From positions 20,446,118-20,510,117 of the forward strand of contig NC_083639.1 of assembly GCF_963576545.1 (NCBI RefSeq): a stretch of 64,000 nt of DNA, read 5' to 3'. Below, piece after piece: positions 11,936 to 24,700 of the stretch. The stretch's first letter is position 1. Each line of letters opens with the position of its first letter. A program made the translations under genes and the position numbers. Below the pieces are notes generated by a model. That model searched no databases. It saw only the letters and a program-made list of their open reading frames with translations, and was not told the DNA's origin. Origin of the DNA: Limanda limanda. Taxonomy: Eukaryota; Chordata; Actinopteri; Pleuronectiformes; Pleuronectidae.

Positions 11936-14900
11936 GTAGTATACGTCAAATAAATGTATCACAAAAAAGGTGTTCATTTTCCCAGTAAATTTGGTTTTAC
12001 TTAGTTATTTGTTTGTTATTGTTAATTGACAGCTGACACTAACACACGATTGGTTGAGCGCATGTATTGGCGAGAACTTGCTACTGCGGCTTCATCCATC
12101 AATCACTATTGAGCAAACTTCAGCTCCAAATGCACAAGATGGCAGCGTTCATATCTGGGATATTTTTACTTAATCTGTGGATAGTGGGAGGAAGTGGAGA
12201 CCTGTACAAGTATCATCTTTCACTTTACACTTTAGACCCTTGTTTATAAGAATACCCAAGAACCAACAAACTGGAAAAGCAAAGGAAAAGACCAACTGTA
12301 CCATTTGTTCAAGAGTGTTTAGAACTACATACATTATGTTGGTAGATCAGTTTGAGATGAAGATTTGCGTGAAATTATTGCAGGTTCTTTACTTGAGTAT
12401 CCCTCTTAAGTGTTTAGTGAATTCGGGTCAACATTTATATCTTAGTGAGGTATTAACCTTGGGTTCTTTTAGTCAGATCACATATTCTGCTATAAGTCAC
12501 GTCAGGTCAGCACACAAGATATCTGATCCTACTGAGGTGAGTCATGTCAGGCTTTATAAATACCTAAACTTTGACTTTAGCATATACTCAGCAAACCTTC
12601 CCCCAAAACTCCCACATTCACAGCCAGGTTGTTGTTTTAATTGTGGTAATTCTGCAGCTTCCTGTGTGTGTAGGTGGCCTGCTGCATGTGTTTGTGTGTG
12701 TGTGTGTGTGCGTGTGTGTGTTGAGAAGAGTCTCAATATTCTGGTGCTCAAGACAACATGCAGACACTTCTAGTAGGTGTGTGTTATGTCTCTTATCACC
12801 CTTACTCTGACATAATGGAGACAACCCTGTGTGTACGTGCATATGGGTATGTGTGTGTGTGTGTGTGTGTGTTTGTGTGTGCGTGGGTATATGTGGGGGA
12901 TGGGTGCAGTTTTGACTGTGAAAAGGCTTAAATAAAATCCCCCAAATGGCTGGCAAGTTGACCAGTGGAAAATGAAGGCATTTAAACTTTACAACCATCC
13001 ACATATAACAAAAATAATTGCTAAAAAAAAGAAAAGCTGAAATAGGTGTTGCAGCACAATTCTTTCCTCAGGCTTTTTCAATTAGCCTGCAGATGCAATT
13101 AGCACACAAGGTCTTTGAGCTTTTGCAGTTTCAGCACACTCACTAGAATATGCTCTTTTTCCACAGGCTTGAGCCAAATCAGGAAAGGTCAACCCGTATT
13201 CACTTTCTCCCCTTTTCTTCTTTTTCATAGTAAGGTTAAGAGTCCCCACAGTATGAAACATTTTACCACTGACTTTCTCCAAGGTTTCAAGTCTAATGTG
13301 ATAACAACTTTTGGTTTTTGGGCCAATGTTAGCACTGAGGTAGTGTTGGAAAACCATTACACAACCACTCCGCTGTTTTACCCTCTGTGAGGTTACAGGT
13401 GCCATTCCTAAGATTATAAAAAATGAAACATCCTGTGAGGTGAGTATCCGTTTTCAATTTTAAAGCCCAAATCCTACCAAAATAAAAAATCTGATGCTTG
13501 ATTTGGACCAAGATACACATTAGCAAGCATTTGCATATTTACACAAGTGCGAGACAAAGAGAAATATTAGCAATCCTGTGGAGTTGTTACTGGCTACATG
13601 ATGAGTATGAATCTAATATTAACCCTCTGCTTCGCTCTGTTTTGGTCTCCTCCAGCTCCAAAGAGAAAGTACACTAGTGTCTGCTTAATGCTCCTCAAGT
13701 TAGCTGGACATTAATTTCTGCCCCTTGGTGCTCAGTTAACATACAGTGGGTTTACCAATGCTTTACTGAAAGTCTCTCCCTGCTGCTGCTGCTGCTGCTA
13801 GAAACAGGGTTGATTAGAGCGCAAGAGCAAATCAAAACAGTTATGGGCCATCAAAATAAAACAATGAACAAATGCGGAAAAACTCTGCAAAGTCAGGTGA
13901 TAATTCTCTGTGGTATGGTTTGTAACCATGAGATGCACCATGAGAGTTTACCATTCAAACCACTGTTCATTTAAAATGATTGGTTAGTGCAACTCAAAAC
14001 TGCATCTGTTTTAAGTTATATCAAGTTTTTGACTAATTGTAACCACAGCTTCTTTATCTTCCATGCACACTGTTTAGCTTTTTAGTAGCAAGTTCAATTT
14101 GCAAACCACTGTTCACGAACCAATTCACAGATTTCCCACAAGCATTTGAACAAAACCGAAAAGACTGTTTTTCATGTTTCAGCACGTAGCAAATAAACAG
14201 CTTTTACAAAAAACCATTCAGTTTTTCAAACAATTATCAATGTCAGTGAAGGTGCATTTTATGTATGTACACAAATGTGGCTTCTAGAGCAAAGATAGAT
14301 AAAAATAATAATAATCCAAAAATCCCAACTTGCTTTAGAGGAACTATATAACATATATCCCCCTCTGCCTGCTATTTTTCATCTGAGCAAGATTTACAAA
14401 GCTGTGATAGTTTAATAATGATATAAAATTCCAGATTTTTTCTGTATTGGCTGTAGTTAGTTGACTTACAGCTTTACATTATACGAATGTGACTTTATTG
14501 TTTATGAGCGAGGGAGACCACTGTAAAAACTGATCTGCACTACATACTTTTACATGTTTGTTAAATGTTTCAAAGAACTTGTTGCAGTTTGTACTTCATG
14601 CCAACAGAGGTCAATAAAGGTCATGGATTGCTTGATCTACACTGAACAAGAAACACCATATGCTAACGTTGTCACCTGAGCGGCTCCAGGTCTTTCTCTA
14701 ACAAGCAGTACACTAAATAACTTAGTTTAACCCTGTATAACCTGAGGCTTTTATTAGGTACAACATAAAGTGCGTCTTGTTTGTAATCAAGGAACTCATT
14801 TAAGAGTATAATTGGTTCCATTTAACAGTGAGCTGTAGGGCTGGAAACAACTTTCTCTACATGAGACAAACTCAAGCACATTGCTCCATCAGGTGGCATT

Positions 14901-16509
14901 TGTTTCTTTGTGAGGGTAGAAAACGTTTGTATTATCAGCTTCCATGTGGCCCAGCATGCTTCCTCTGTTCTGTGATTGGGCTTTTACAGAGTGAAAACTT
15001 TCTTTGTCCAAATCCTGTTGCCTTTGGCTGGTAACACAACGTGAGTCACACTTTCTCAGATTTGAGAACTTCTTTTCCTATAGGCAACACACACACACAC
15101 ACACACACACACCAACACACACACGCATGAGGAGACCTCCAAATAATCCCGTCCTGTATGCTTGTCTGCCTGTCAGTTTGCCATGACAGCAGGTCTACTT
15201 CCAGCAGCGGATGAGAGACAGAGCTGAAGATGGATGACTGGGGGTTTGCCAGGTTTAGTCACACTGAATTCTGTTGGGACTTGCAAGAGTATGTTCGAGC
15301 AAAACAGCAGCTCTGTATGACGGGAAGCATCCAGAGAAGATGTGCAGTTAAAAGTGACCTGAGCTAGTCTGAGCTGTCAACGCAACACTTCATTTGTACC
15401 CAGGTGCTTTCTCTCAGGACACCCACAGTTCAGTGGATTTGTCAGCAGTAATCTGTATTTCTAATGATAAGAATCATTCCATTCATCACCATGCTCTATT
15501 TATGGGTAAAACAATCCTTTATTCTGTCTACTTCAGACTGGAAATTTAAAACACTTAATTGCACAGTAAACATCATTAAGGAATTCAAGTTAAGTCAACT
15601 TCACATGTCTGGTTTTCATTTTCAGACCAAGTCAGAACACACGAACATGAGGTCCTCTGACTGAAAGTCTAGGCACTTAAAACAAAGAGTTGAGGCCATA
15701 TCTACTTTGGCCTTGAACTACAAAACACAACAACATTACACAATGCATCCGTCCAATCAGTAAGAGGCCTTGATCATAGTAGGTACGTATTAGAAGTTGA
15801 TGCCTTTGTGATTTGTTGTTGTGTGTTTTGTTATTTGCTGTTGTGTTTGGGGATTTTTTGTTTTGATTCTCACTTCAGGGCAACTGCACCATAGCAGTTA
15901 ATTCAAATACAACTGTGTACAACCCTCTTCTTTTCTTAAATCTGGGAAAATTAACTCTCTTATATTTGCATTACAATAACTCAGTCATAATAAGTTATCC
16001 ACATTTAGCTCAGTTAGCGCACATTTCTAAAGCAGGGAAACTTGTCTTTTTCCTTTTTGAACCAGCTTAAACTATTTTACATCGTAAATGCCAGTAACGT
16101 CTGTTATTCAGAGTATCAAAAGTGACAGCTCATTGCACTGCTGCTGGCTCAATCACAATTATTTAATATGGACCATAAAATGGAGCACATTATAAGCCTG
16201 AAGTCTTGTCAACTCCTGGTCCCATTTCAAGTCCCATGTCTTGTCTCAGTTCCAAACCTGGTGTCAGAATGTGGCTTTCACAAGATTGAAGGTCTTTTTT
16301 TAATGTGCTACAAGGACAGACTCCTCCTCCTCATGCAACGTGACTGTTGCTGCACACAACAGACGGTAATTGTTCATCTCTGGAATGATTATTTCAATAA
16401 ATGGTTACCGATTGTTGCTTAAGTTAAACCTCATGACACTTTTGATAGAACATTTTTGTTTACAGCACATGCTGATCCATTCATTGCACCAGGCTGCGAT
16501 TAATAATGT

Positions 16510-16584
16510 TAATAATAATAATAATCATAATAATAATCATAATAATAATCATAATAATAATCATAATAATAATCATAATAATAA
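16510..16584 (+). repeat. (AATAATAATC)n microsatellite
   Basis: About seven tandem copies of a 10-base unit built from AAT triplets and a C, with few interruptions. Confidence 0.85.
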
Positions 16585-17140
16585 AAAATACATAATAATA
16601 ATACAATATATTTATATAGCACTTTTCTTAACAATGTTCCAAAGTGTTTTTACAAAAAATGAGTTCCAAAGTGTGAAGGCTCTTATAACAAAAGCCCTAT
16701 TCCCCTTTGTTACAGACCCTGACCTAGGAATTAGCCATTACAGTACATATACTACAACAGCTGAGTTAAGAGGGAATTTTTTTTATGTGACACTGCACAA
16801 AAATAAGAATGCATAAAATGCATTGTTTTTTTATAAAAACAAACAAACTCATTCAAAGGTTTAACATACTGAGCATGAATGAATATTTGGTATTTCAGAA
16901 CTGGTTTTGGTTAAACAAATCTGTGATTAATATGAAAAACAATACTTATATAGTGTTTAACAGCAATTTGAGGGGAGAATTACATTACATTTTGAATTGG
17001 GTTCATTACCCCTGATCAGCTTCTCCTGATGCCATCAACCAGGTCCAATGAAAACATAATAGAATAACAAGAAGCTTCATGAATGGTTTTCCCTCACTGG
17101 GTTAAAACATATTACATAACATAGTGATAGAATGAATGCA

Positions 17141-17707
17141 TTAAAGGGATAGTTCACCCAAAAAGGAAAATGTACTCATTATCGACTCACAAATATGCCG
17201 ATGGAAGGGTGGGTAAAGTGTTTGAGAGCACAAAACACTTAAGAAGTTTCAGGGGTTGCAGCCAAATATAATATAATCAAAGTAAATGGTGACCGATTCT
17301 TCCAATGTAAAAAAACTAAAAACAACCACATGCTGCTCCTGTGGTGTCATCCAAGTGTCAGTAAGCCCTGACGTTCAGATTCGCCTCAAAACGGGATCAT
17401 GTACATCTAGTTTTTAGCCTAAATGTCCTCTGATATCATTGCCTGGATCACAGGGAACATTTGAATGTCGGGGGCTTTCTGACCCTTGGATGACTCCAGG
17501 GGAGTAGTATGGAGTAAACATTTTTCATCTGTTTTTTTAAGTCTGAAGAATTGATCCAACAATTGTATTGGATTTGGCTGCAACACTGTTTAGCCCTGAA
17601 ACTCCAGAAGTGTGTTGTGGACTCAAACCCTTCACCCACCCCTCCAGCTGAATAGTGGTGAGTAGATAAAGAGTGAATTGTGACCTTTGGGTGAACTATC
17701 CCTTTGA
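17141..17707. mobile_element. fold-back MITE with TTAA-type target site
   Basis: The ends are inverted repeats: AGGGATAGTTCACCC (from 17145) and its reverse complement ending at 17703. The left flank is TTAA (17141-17144) and the right flank TTGA (17704-17707), a once-mutated TTAA duplication as made by piggyBac/Kolobok-type transposases. Inner parts also pair: GGGGTTGCAGCCAAAT near 17250 against ATTTGGCTGCAACA near 17570. No transposase is encoded. The element ends about 370 bp before the itga5 start codon. Confidence 0.75.
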
Positions 17708-18076
17708 GTTTTTGTGATACTCCATATCATCCTTCAGTCTCCAGCATCAGTCTGGTAAAAGATGTTAACCCTCGTCTCGCTTGTGTTTTACAGCTTACAA
17801 CCATATCACTGGTAATATTGAAAGCTCCACCCCAAAGTGAAGTTGTAATGACACCCCCTTCTCCCTCTCCTTGACTCCCTTCTGCTTCTCCTCACCTCTC
17901 TCCACTCACTGTGGACCAGCAGCCTGTTGGAGCTGAAGAGAGGACACATCCAGGACGCGCACTAATGATTCCTCAGCAAACTGGGCCTATTGGTTTTTCT
18001 TTCCGAAAGGAACGGCACGGATGATGTGTTTTGTGCTGCGGCTTTTCGATGAGAGAAGAGACGCGCAAGAGAAGAG
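17708..18076 (+). promoter_or_regulatory. itga5: probable itga5 promoter / 5'UTR with upstream ATGs
   Basis: GC content rises towards 18076, and a pyrimidine-rich tract covers about 17855-17910. I see no convincing TATA box. If transcription starts before 18021, two upstream frames begin here and overlap the main start out of frame: ATG at 18021 (stop at 18147) and ATG at 18049 (stop at 18124). The transcription start cannot be fixed from sequence. Confidence 0.4.
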
Positions 18077-18282
18077 ATGTGCACCGCTGCTGGACCTTCA
18101 GCTTCCCGGGCATGGGGGAAAAGTAGTCCCTGCGCCGCGCTGCTCCTAGCGGCGGCGGCGGCGGCTCTCCTGGTGCAGCTGTGCGACGCGTTCAACCTGG
18201 ACACGGACAAGCGCGTCGTCTTCACCGGACCACCGCGCAGCTACTTCGGCTATTCAGTGGAGTTCTATGGTGACTCGTCCAG
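18077..18282 (+). other. itga5: itga5 exon 1: signal peptide and start of propeller
   Basis: It encodes 68 codons plus two bases. Residues 1-38 form a signal peptide with a Leu/Ala core ([15 protein letters not shown]) and cleavage expected before FNLD at residue 39, where mature alpha integrins begin. FNLD, then [14 protein letters not shown], opens blade 1. The start was chosen because it is the only in-frame ATG before the signal core; position -3 is G, an acceptable context. Confidence 0.9.
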
Positions 18283-18645
18283 GTAAAGTCTCCATCCGCT
18301 CCCACACAGCCACAGTAGGGTTATATGGATTTAACAGGGACTGACCTCTTTAGTGGTAGTGATCTTATTTCCACACACTCATAAGGTCTTTATGACTCCA
18401 GTACCCTTTAGTCTTTTGCTCTATTGTGACAGACTATATATATGGTTTATAAAGTGTGTATGTGTGTGTGTTTCTAAAGAGTCCCTTCTACAGACATAGT
18501 TTTTTTACTTTTTTTTTTTTTTGCAAAAAGTTTTATTATGATGTGTATTGGATACTGTTGAAAATCTATTAACTTTTTATGTAGGCAGTATTCATCATAA
18601 TCATTCCTATGATCTTATCATAATTTAAAATTATGGTTCATGATG

Positions 18646-18688
<43 letters not shown>

Positions 18689-18724
18689 GGATTCCAGCTT
18701 CAGTATGATTGGAAACAGACATGC

Positions 18725-18796
<72 letters not shown>

Positions 18797-21700
18797 GTAA
18801 GCGTGTGTGTGTGATTCAGAGAGGGGGGGTTAACCTGCAATAGAAATATGCTAATGTGAATGTGAGCACATACAGTAGGTTTCCTGCTGTTGTGTTGTTT
18901 ACAGATGAGGAACTGCTGAGTGATAGCAAGTCAATGATCAAACATTACAAACCCAGCGTGTACTTTACCATTACCTGTTTACCTCACGAAGGAAACTCTC
19001 AGGTCAAACTCTGGGCTCTAGTCTGGGACATACACACACATGTTCACAATCCAGAGTAGTCTGGGTATGAATGAGGTGTGAAGTCAATATATCAGAATTA
19101 GGATTAGATTTGTAATCTCCAGCTATCCCTGAAAAACATGGAAGGTAGTTAATGGTTAAGGAATCTTTCTTAGATTGCCAGTTATAACACTAGGATGTTA
19201 TATTCCAATACAGTATTTTACATTTCCATACAAAACAATGCATTAACGGTTACCTTGTTTTTAGTGATGAGGGAAATATGATTAAACTCTTTTTGCTGTG
19301 CAGCAAAGGGAATACTTTTATTTACCTTGAAAGCAGTGGCACTATAAGTGTTGTTTAAGGACAAGGTCAAGGTGCAAGGCCAATACAACCCCCCCTCACA
19401 CACACGCTCATCCCATAATTATCACTTGTGGCCCCGGTGGCCATTGTTCAGCACTTAGTGTTATTGTAGCCCAGCTTTAAAAGGAAGTAACTGTGACCAA
19501 GCCAGCAGGCTCACTTAACCACAAATCAACATGGTTACAAAGACCACATTAATGAAGTCACACCATGCACTGTGCATATGTAGAATTATGTAAAATTGGT
19601 ATACATGATAACTTACATTTCAACCTCATCGTATTTTGGATGAACAAGTTCATTTTTCTGATTTAGTTGTTACAGAGTTGACATTCAAACAGGTTATTAG
19701 CTTATAAAATATGATGCTCTGTAGCCTACGTACACCAATGCAATAATGGTGTTGAACTCCTTTTTTGTCATCACTCTAAGACAAGGATGACCAGATTCTA
19801 TAGAGGGCGTAACACAGAACAGCCTGACTCATCACTCTCAGTGTAGTATACTTGTGTTGAACCAGTGTAATACATTTCTGGCTCGTCCCCACAGCCAGCT
19901 GTTCTCAGCTGTGCTGCTTGCAAGCCGAGAATCTCTGGAGGATGTTTTACGTCACCTGAAAGCTCTGAATCGATGATGGCAGGGATCTCCAGCTTATCGG
20001 AGCAGCTGGTGGCAGACACTGTTTGATAAGTGCACCGCTGCTATATAAATGTTTTGCTATCTAAATCCCAGTTACACTATCAGCTCTCTGGGCCTCAGCT
20101 CTCCCTCACTAACGTCCTGGAGGGCTCACCGAGTTAAAGCAATGTTGCTTTTATGAATTTGTATATTTTCCTGTGAGGAAATTGGTTAAGATCCTGTCAG
20201 TTTGCTTAACTAAGCCTCTGGCAGTGAGAGGGCATGTTGTAGAGTAATTACTGAGATGTTCATCTACACCAGTTTGTACAGACTTTAGCCCAATTTGCCT
20301 CGAATAGTTTTGCTGACACTGAACAATACCACTCCGTGTTTCTGACCAAACTCATGTATTTTGACAGCTTGCAATTGTTGCTGAACATCTCCATATGAAC
20401 CCAGTGGTTCTTGTCATGTGGTGGGTAAACAATGCAGCCGGGAGAAGGATGCTTTCCACGATGAGAGAGATGTTTTCTCACTGCCGATGGGATTGTTTTT
20501 ACTGGTTGTCATGCATTCTGACAATTACTGGAGTGCTTGGTTGTAGGGCGCCTTGTTGAGAGTCGCTGCTGTTGCTCACCACGCCATCTCTGTTTGCACC
20601 GTGTCAGCACATGAGCACTTCCATCGAGCGTGTTCAAGCTGGGGCCGCCCTCATATCAGGAGAATGAGACTATGGTGAACAAATAGTCAGTAAGTTGTCA
20701 GGTAATAGTGAGAGACATTTTGGACTGGGAGACTTGTATGTTATCACTGATGAGGGCTTCTCCAATACACATTATAGTTATTTTTTTACTATAATTATTC
20801 GTGCTATATACTATCTATGTCTTTGATTGAAAGTGGGCTGTAATTATTGTACTGAGTCCCAGCTCTGTACTATACAATAAATGTTTACAATATGTATTAT
20901 ATACTAACTGTGATACTATACAGTTTTGCGGTTAGGGTTAAGAAAATCATACTTTACTGTTTTGCACAATTATACAATGATACAATACATGTGCCAAAAT
21001 CAATCATACCGACACAGCAGACTAATGCTACTGCCAATTAAACTTAAACAAAGAGAACACTTTTTTTTTTACGTAGGATGGTTTATCACTAAATGCACTT
21101 TATTATATTTTTCTGTAATTGTGCTTTACATTGTGGAACAACAGTACTGAAACCACACTGAAATGTCAAACATTTGGTTGATTACTATGCAATTCTCTAT
21201 AGTTATTAATGTTTACTAGAAGATTATTCTCTGACTGTTTGTGTAGCATCACCGATAAGTTTATAGAGATATGTCTCCACAATAATTGAATGGGTTGCTG
21301 TTAAAAACTGTACAAATATTCATTGTCTCCAGACTGAATTGTAGAAAACGTTTATCTGTTGACCTTGCAACTTCTGTTTGTTGAAAACCTTATTTTATGA
21401 CCAAATATCTACAAAATCACGATGTTCCCATCAACCTACACTTCTCCTGTTTAGTGCTAATAAGTTTAATTGTGTTTAGTGAAAATATTAGAATGCTAAC
21501 GTGCAACTATAATGTTAAATATTACACTATATATTATACTGTCTAGAAATGAAGGCACAATATAATGGATACAAGTGCTGCCATCTTGCACCAATGACAT
21601 AATTTGAAGCCAGAATCCAAGCAGTAGTTATTGTGGATGTGACCATTTAGATTGTGTGCAGTCTTCTAGAGCTGCTTGTTGTTGTGTTGTCAACGATTTT

Positions 21701-24700
21701 GTCAATTCCTCATTGTAAACACACTATTCTCACACCCTGGTTAGAATAAGTAGCCACCACAGAAATGGGAAATAGCCATTGAAATCCTGTGATGCCAGTG
21801 AACTTCTTGAATGTTTACCAACCTGCCAGTGAGCTTCACATTACAGAACAGCAAATAGCAAATGCAGCTTTAGTGTAGGTTAAACCAACATTGCACATTT
21901 GAGTAAATACTCCAGAAATGATTGGCATTATTTGTGCCTTTTACTCTCTGATTCACTCATGATTGCTGAGACGACAGGAAAGAAAACTCCCAAATTATTT
22001 TGTATTTTGTCGGATAATTCTGGGCCACCCACGTATGTATGAGTTTAATGAGTGTATTTACATGTTAACCTAGTAAAGCAAATATTCAGGGGATATGGCT
22101 CCCAAACATATCCTGTTTATTGTAATAAATCAGATAAAATCTTGAGTAGCCTGAACATGATTAGTTGGGATAGAAAAGCTATGCTGGTTTGTATATTGAC
22201 ATATATTGCATTTCTTCTGAATGTAATTGAAGATTATATCATTATACATCAGTGGCTTCCAACTCTTGGCTTGTGCCCCCTTAAAATCAGGGTCTTTTGA
22301 GTTTCACCTTTTAAGTTTAATGAGTTCAACCAAAGTAATTGTTCCGTCTTCCAATGTTCTTTTTAAGTTACTATAGAACTACTTGTTACTAACTATTTGA
22401 CAGAAAATTAGTCTTAAAAGTCTTAAAACATAAGCATACGAAGTGAATAAGAAGTGATTTGAGTTAAACTGAGAACGACCTGTGTGTGACTAACCTTGAA
22501 TATATACGTATAAATGTGTGTAATTAGGTGGAGCTCATAAATCCTTAGGTAAAAATTACAGGTTGCATCTTTGACCCAGCCTTGCCTAAAAGCCATGCCC
22601 CTGTGTGCAGATGTTCGTGCTGACTGTGAGTTAAAGGAAAGGAATCCTGATGTCAGGTCTGAACAGAGGCATCCGTCATCACGCTGATGAAATCACATTG
22701 TTGGGGAGGCTGTTGTTGGATGTTAAGCTCTCATGACGAGTGCCTTTAATTGACTCGAGGTTAACATGTGCACAGATCACAGGGTGGGCAGTTCAAAGTG
22801 GTGTACCTTTGAAAGAGAAAGCCACTGAAAGCCTGCGCTCTGGGCGGCTGAGGGGGCTGTGGAGTGAGCGGTTTATAAGGAAAGCTTATCCAGCCATGTA
22901 AATATTCCTCCTTTGCGCTCCAGACTTTTGGGGGATGGTGAGGGAGTCTGTGTGATCTCTGCTAATGTCATCAGTCACCAGTGTCTTTAGTTGTGCCATT
23001 TTCTCTGGCCCAGGCTCTTTTAGTAGAGCTGTCTGAAATCCTGAGACTGTAGCTCATACCCACTCACATGTTTACACCCACTTGCACGTGTACTGTATGT
23101 TTTCATGATGGTCACATTTACATTCACAAAAACAATTCTTGTCATTCATTCATCTCCAGACTATTATCCAGCCTACCTACTAATTCCTCAAAACTCTGTT
23201 TTGTGGTTTTCAAGCTTCATATTGAAAGATAGGACCTTGGTTCAGAAATTATGAACACAAGGTTTTCTCACTTTATTTTCCACTATAGACTTTACAAATT
23301 CCAAAACACAAAAAAATGAAATGAAAATCATATGTTTCTTCTCAAACTGAAATGTTTAAAACCACCTCCCTGTCTTATCAGCAGATAGGTATCTTAACAA
23401 GTTTACCATGAAAATGTTTTCATGGATTTGGACTTAGAGAAGCTGCAGACACAATTTCCCATGCAACATCCTCTCCTCCTTGTAAGAGCACTGAAATTAC
23501 CACATAGCATGTCTCTATGACCGCGACTCATCACCAAATGAGCGTTTAAAAAAAGGATGATTGTCATTCATCAAGCTACAAAGAACTACAATAATTGCTT
23601 TCCGTAATGTCACTACAATTCCACTCTCATGGAGGCTTTTGTAGTAGTTTCAACACAGAAACGTAGAAAAGTAGAAACTTAACTTCAAAAGCTGCTCTAG
23701 TCAATATTAAGTAACCTCAGCTCTACTAAGTTTTTTGTGTCTTTCAGATCATTGTTTTGGTTTTACTGTCTGCACGTTCGCTGCTGTGGTTCACTCTCAC
23801 GACTTCCATCAGCATTGTTTCCAGCAGCAGGCTGTTGTTTTCAGCAAACAAGCTCTTTAAACAATTACTGTACACCACCTGCTCAGCACTTAACAGCAGG
23901 CAGACATACTTGGTGGCTAGCTGGTGAACATGGTGGAACATTTAGTGGTTAAGAAGTCAGATATTTCACTCGGGAGCTGCTCCACGAGACCGAACACAAA
24001 GCCAAAAGAACATTGAAAAACTCAAGTATAACAACAGTGTACGAGTTACTTCACTTAATATTAGGAGCAGAAAGTGATTCAAAAGACTAGATTCAAGATG
24101 TTGTAAAGGTGAAAGACATTTTTAGGGAAGCTACATCAGCAAAAAAAGTGATATAGACAGACGTAAATAATACTAGTAATAATAAAATAAATACTTCAGT
24201 AAATTATAATATATAGTAGCAGGATAATAACTAAATGAGAATATGTTGTACAGTCATACCTGTGTATAAAATATGTGGTATAGCATAGAAGAGTGATACT
24301 GAAAATCTCACAAATATATGGCTGTTTCATATGTTGTTTGAAGTGATTCTGCTTCTTTTAGACCATGACTTCAGTACAAGTCAATGATACGCTAAGGACG
24401 TTGACATTATGGCTTTGATCCTGAATAATATTTCTGTACTCAGGATCATGTAGGAAGTTGTATTTTTGGCTTTTATATAACGCTCCTCTGGCTATACTGG
24501 TTATTAAACTCAGTCATTAACCGACGATAAAGCACTGCATCTGAACTTGTATTGTGAATAATAGATAGATATTGAAACTTGCACCAGCAATAGTGTGTAT
24601 GTAGTATAATATGCAGTATTTTACCAATACGATTAGAGCTTATTGGGATGATGAGATTTCCTTCTCTGGTGACTTCTGGGATGAAACCCTGAAAGCTGTC

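Larger units (their letters stand above)
10861..17140. other. intergenic DNA with repeats
   Basis: AT-rich DNA without a gene I can support. It contains the dispersed repeat at 11812-11935, GT/CA microsatellites (about 12690-12720, 12849-12881 and 15086-15123) and an AATAATAATC-type microsatellite at 16510-16584. A piece at about 16605-16670 resembles a common fish repeat starting TTTATATAGCAC. An open frame of 198 codons at 12177-12773 is partly made of the GT repeat and is not believed. Confidence 0.5.

Noticed and set aside
12177..12773. Open frame of 198 codons in the intergenic gap
   Set aside because: It runs through a GT microsatellite, giving a Cys/Val run, and has no recognisable motif, splice partners or promoter context. 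Length alone in AT-rich DNA is not convincing.
16510..16584. A CRISPR-like array
   Set aside because: It is a 10-base simple repeat without spacers, in a vertebrate genome.
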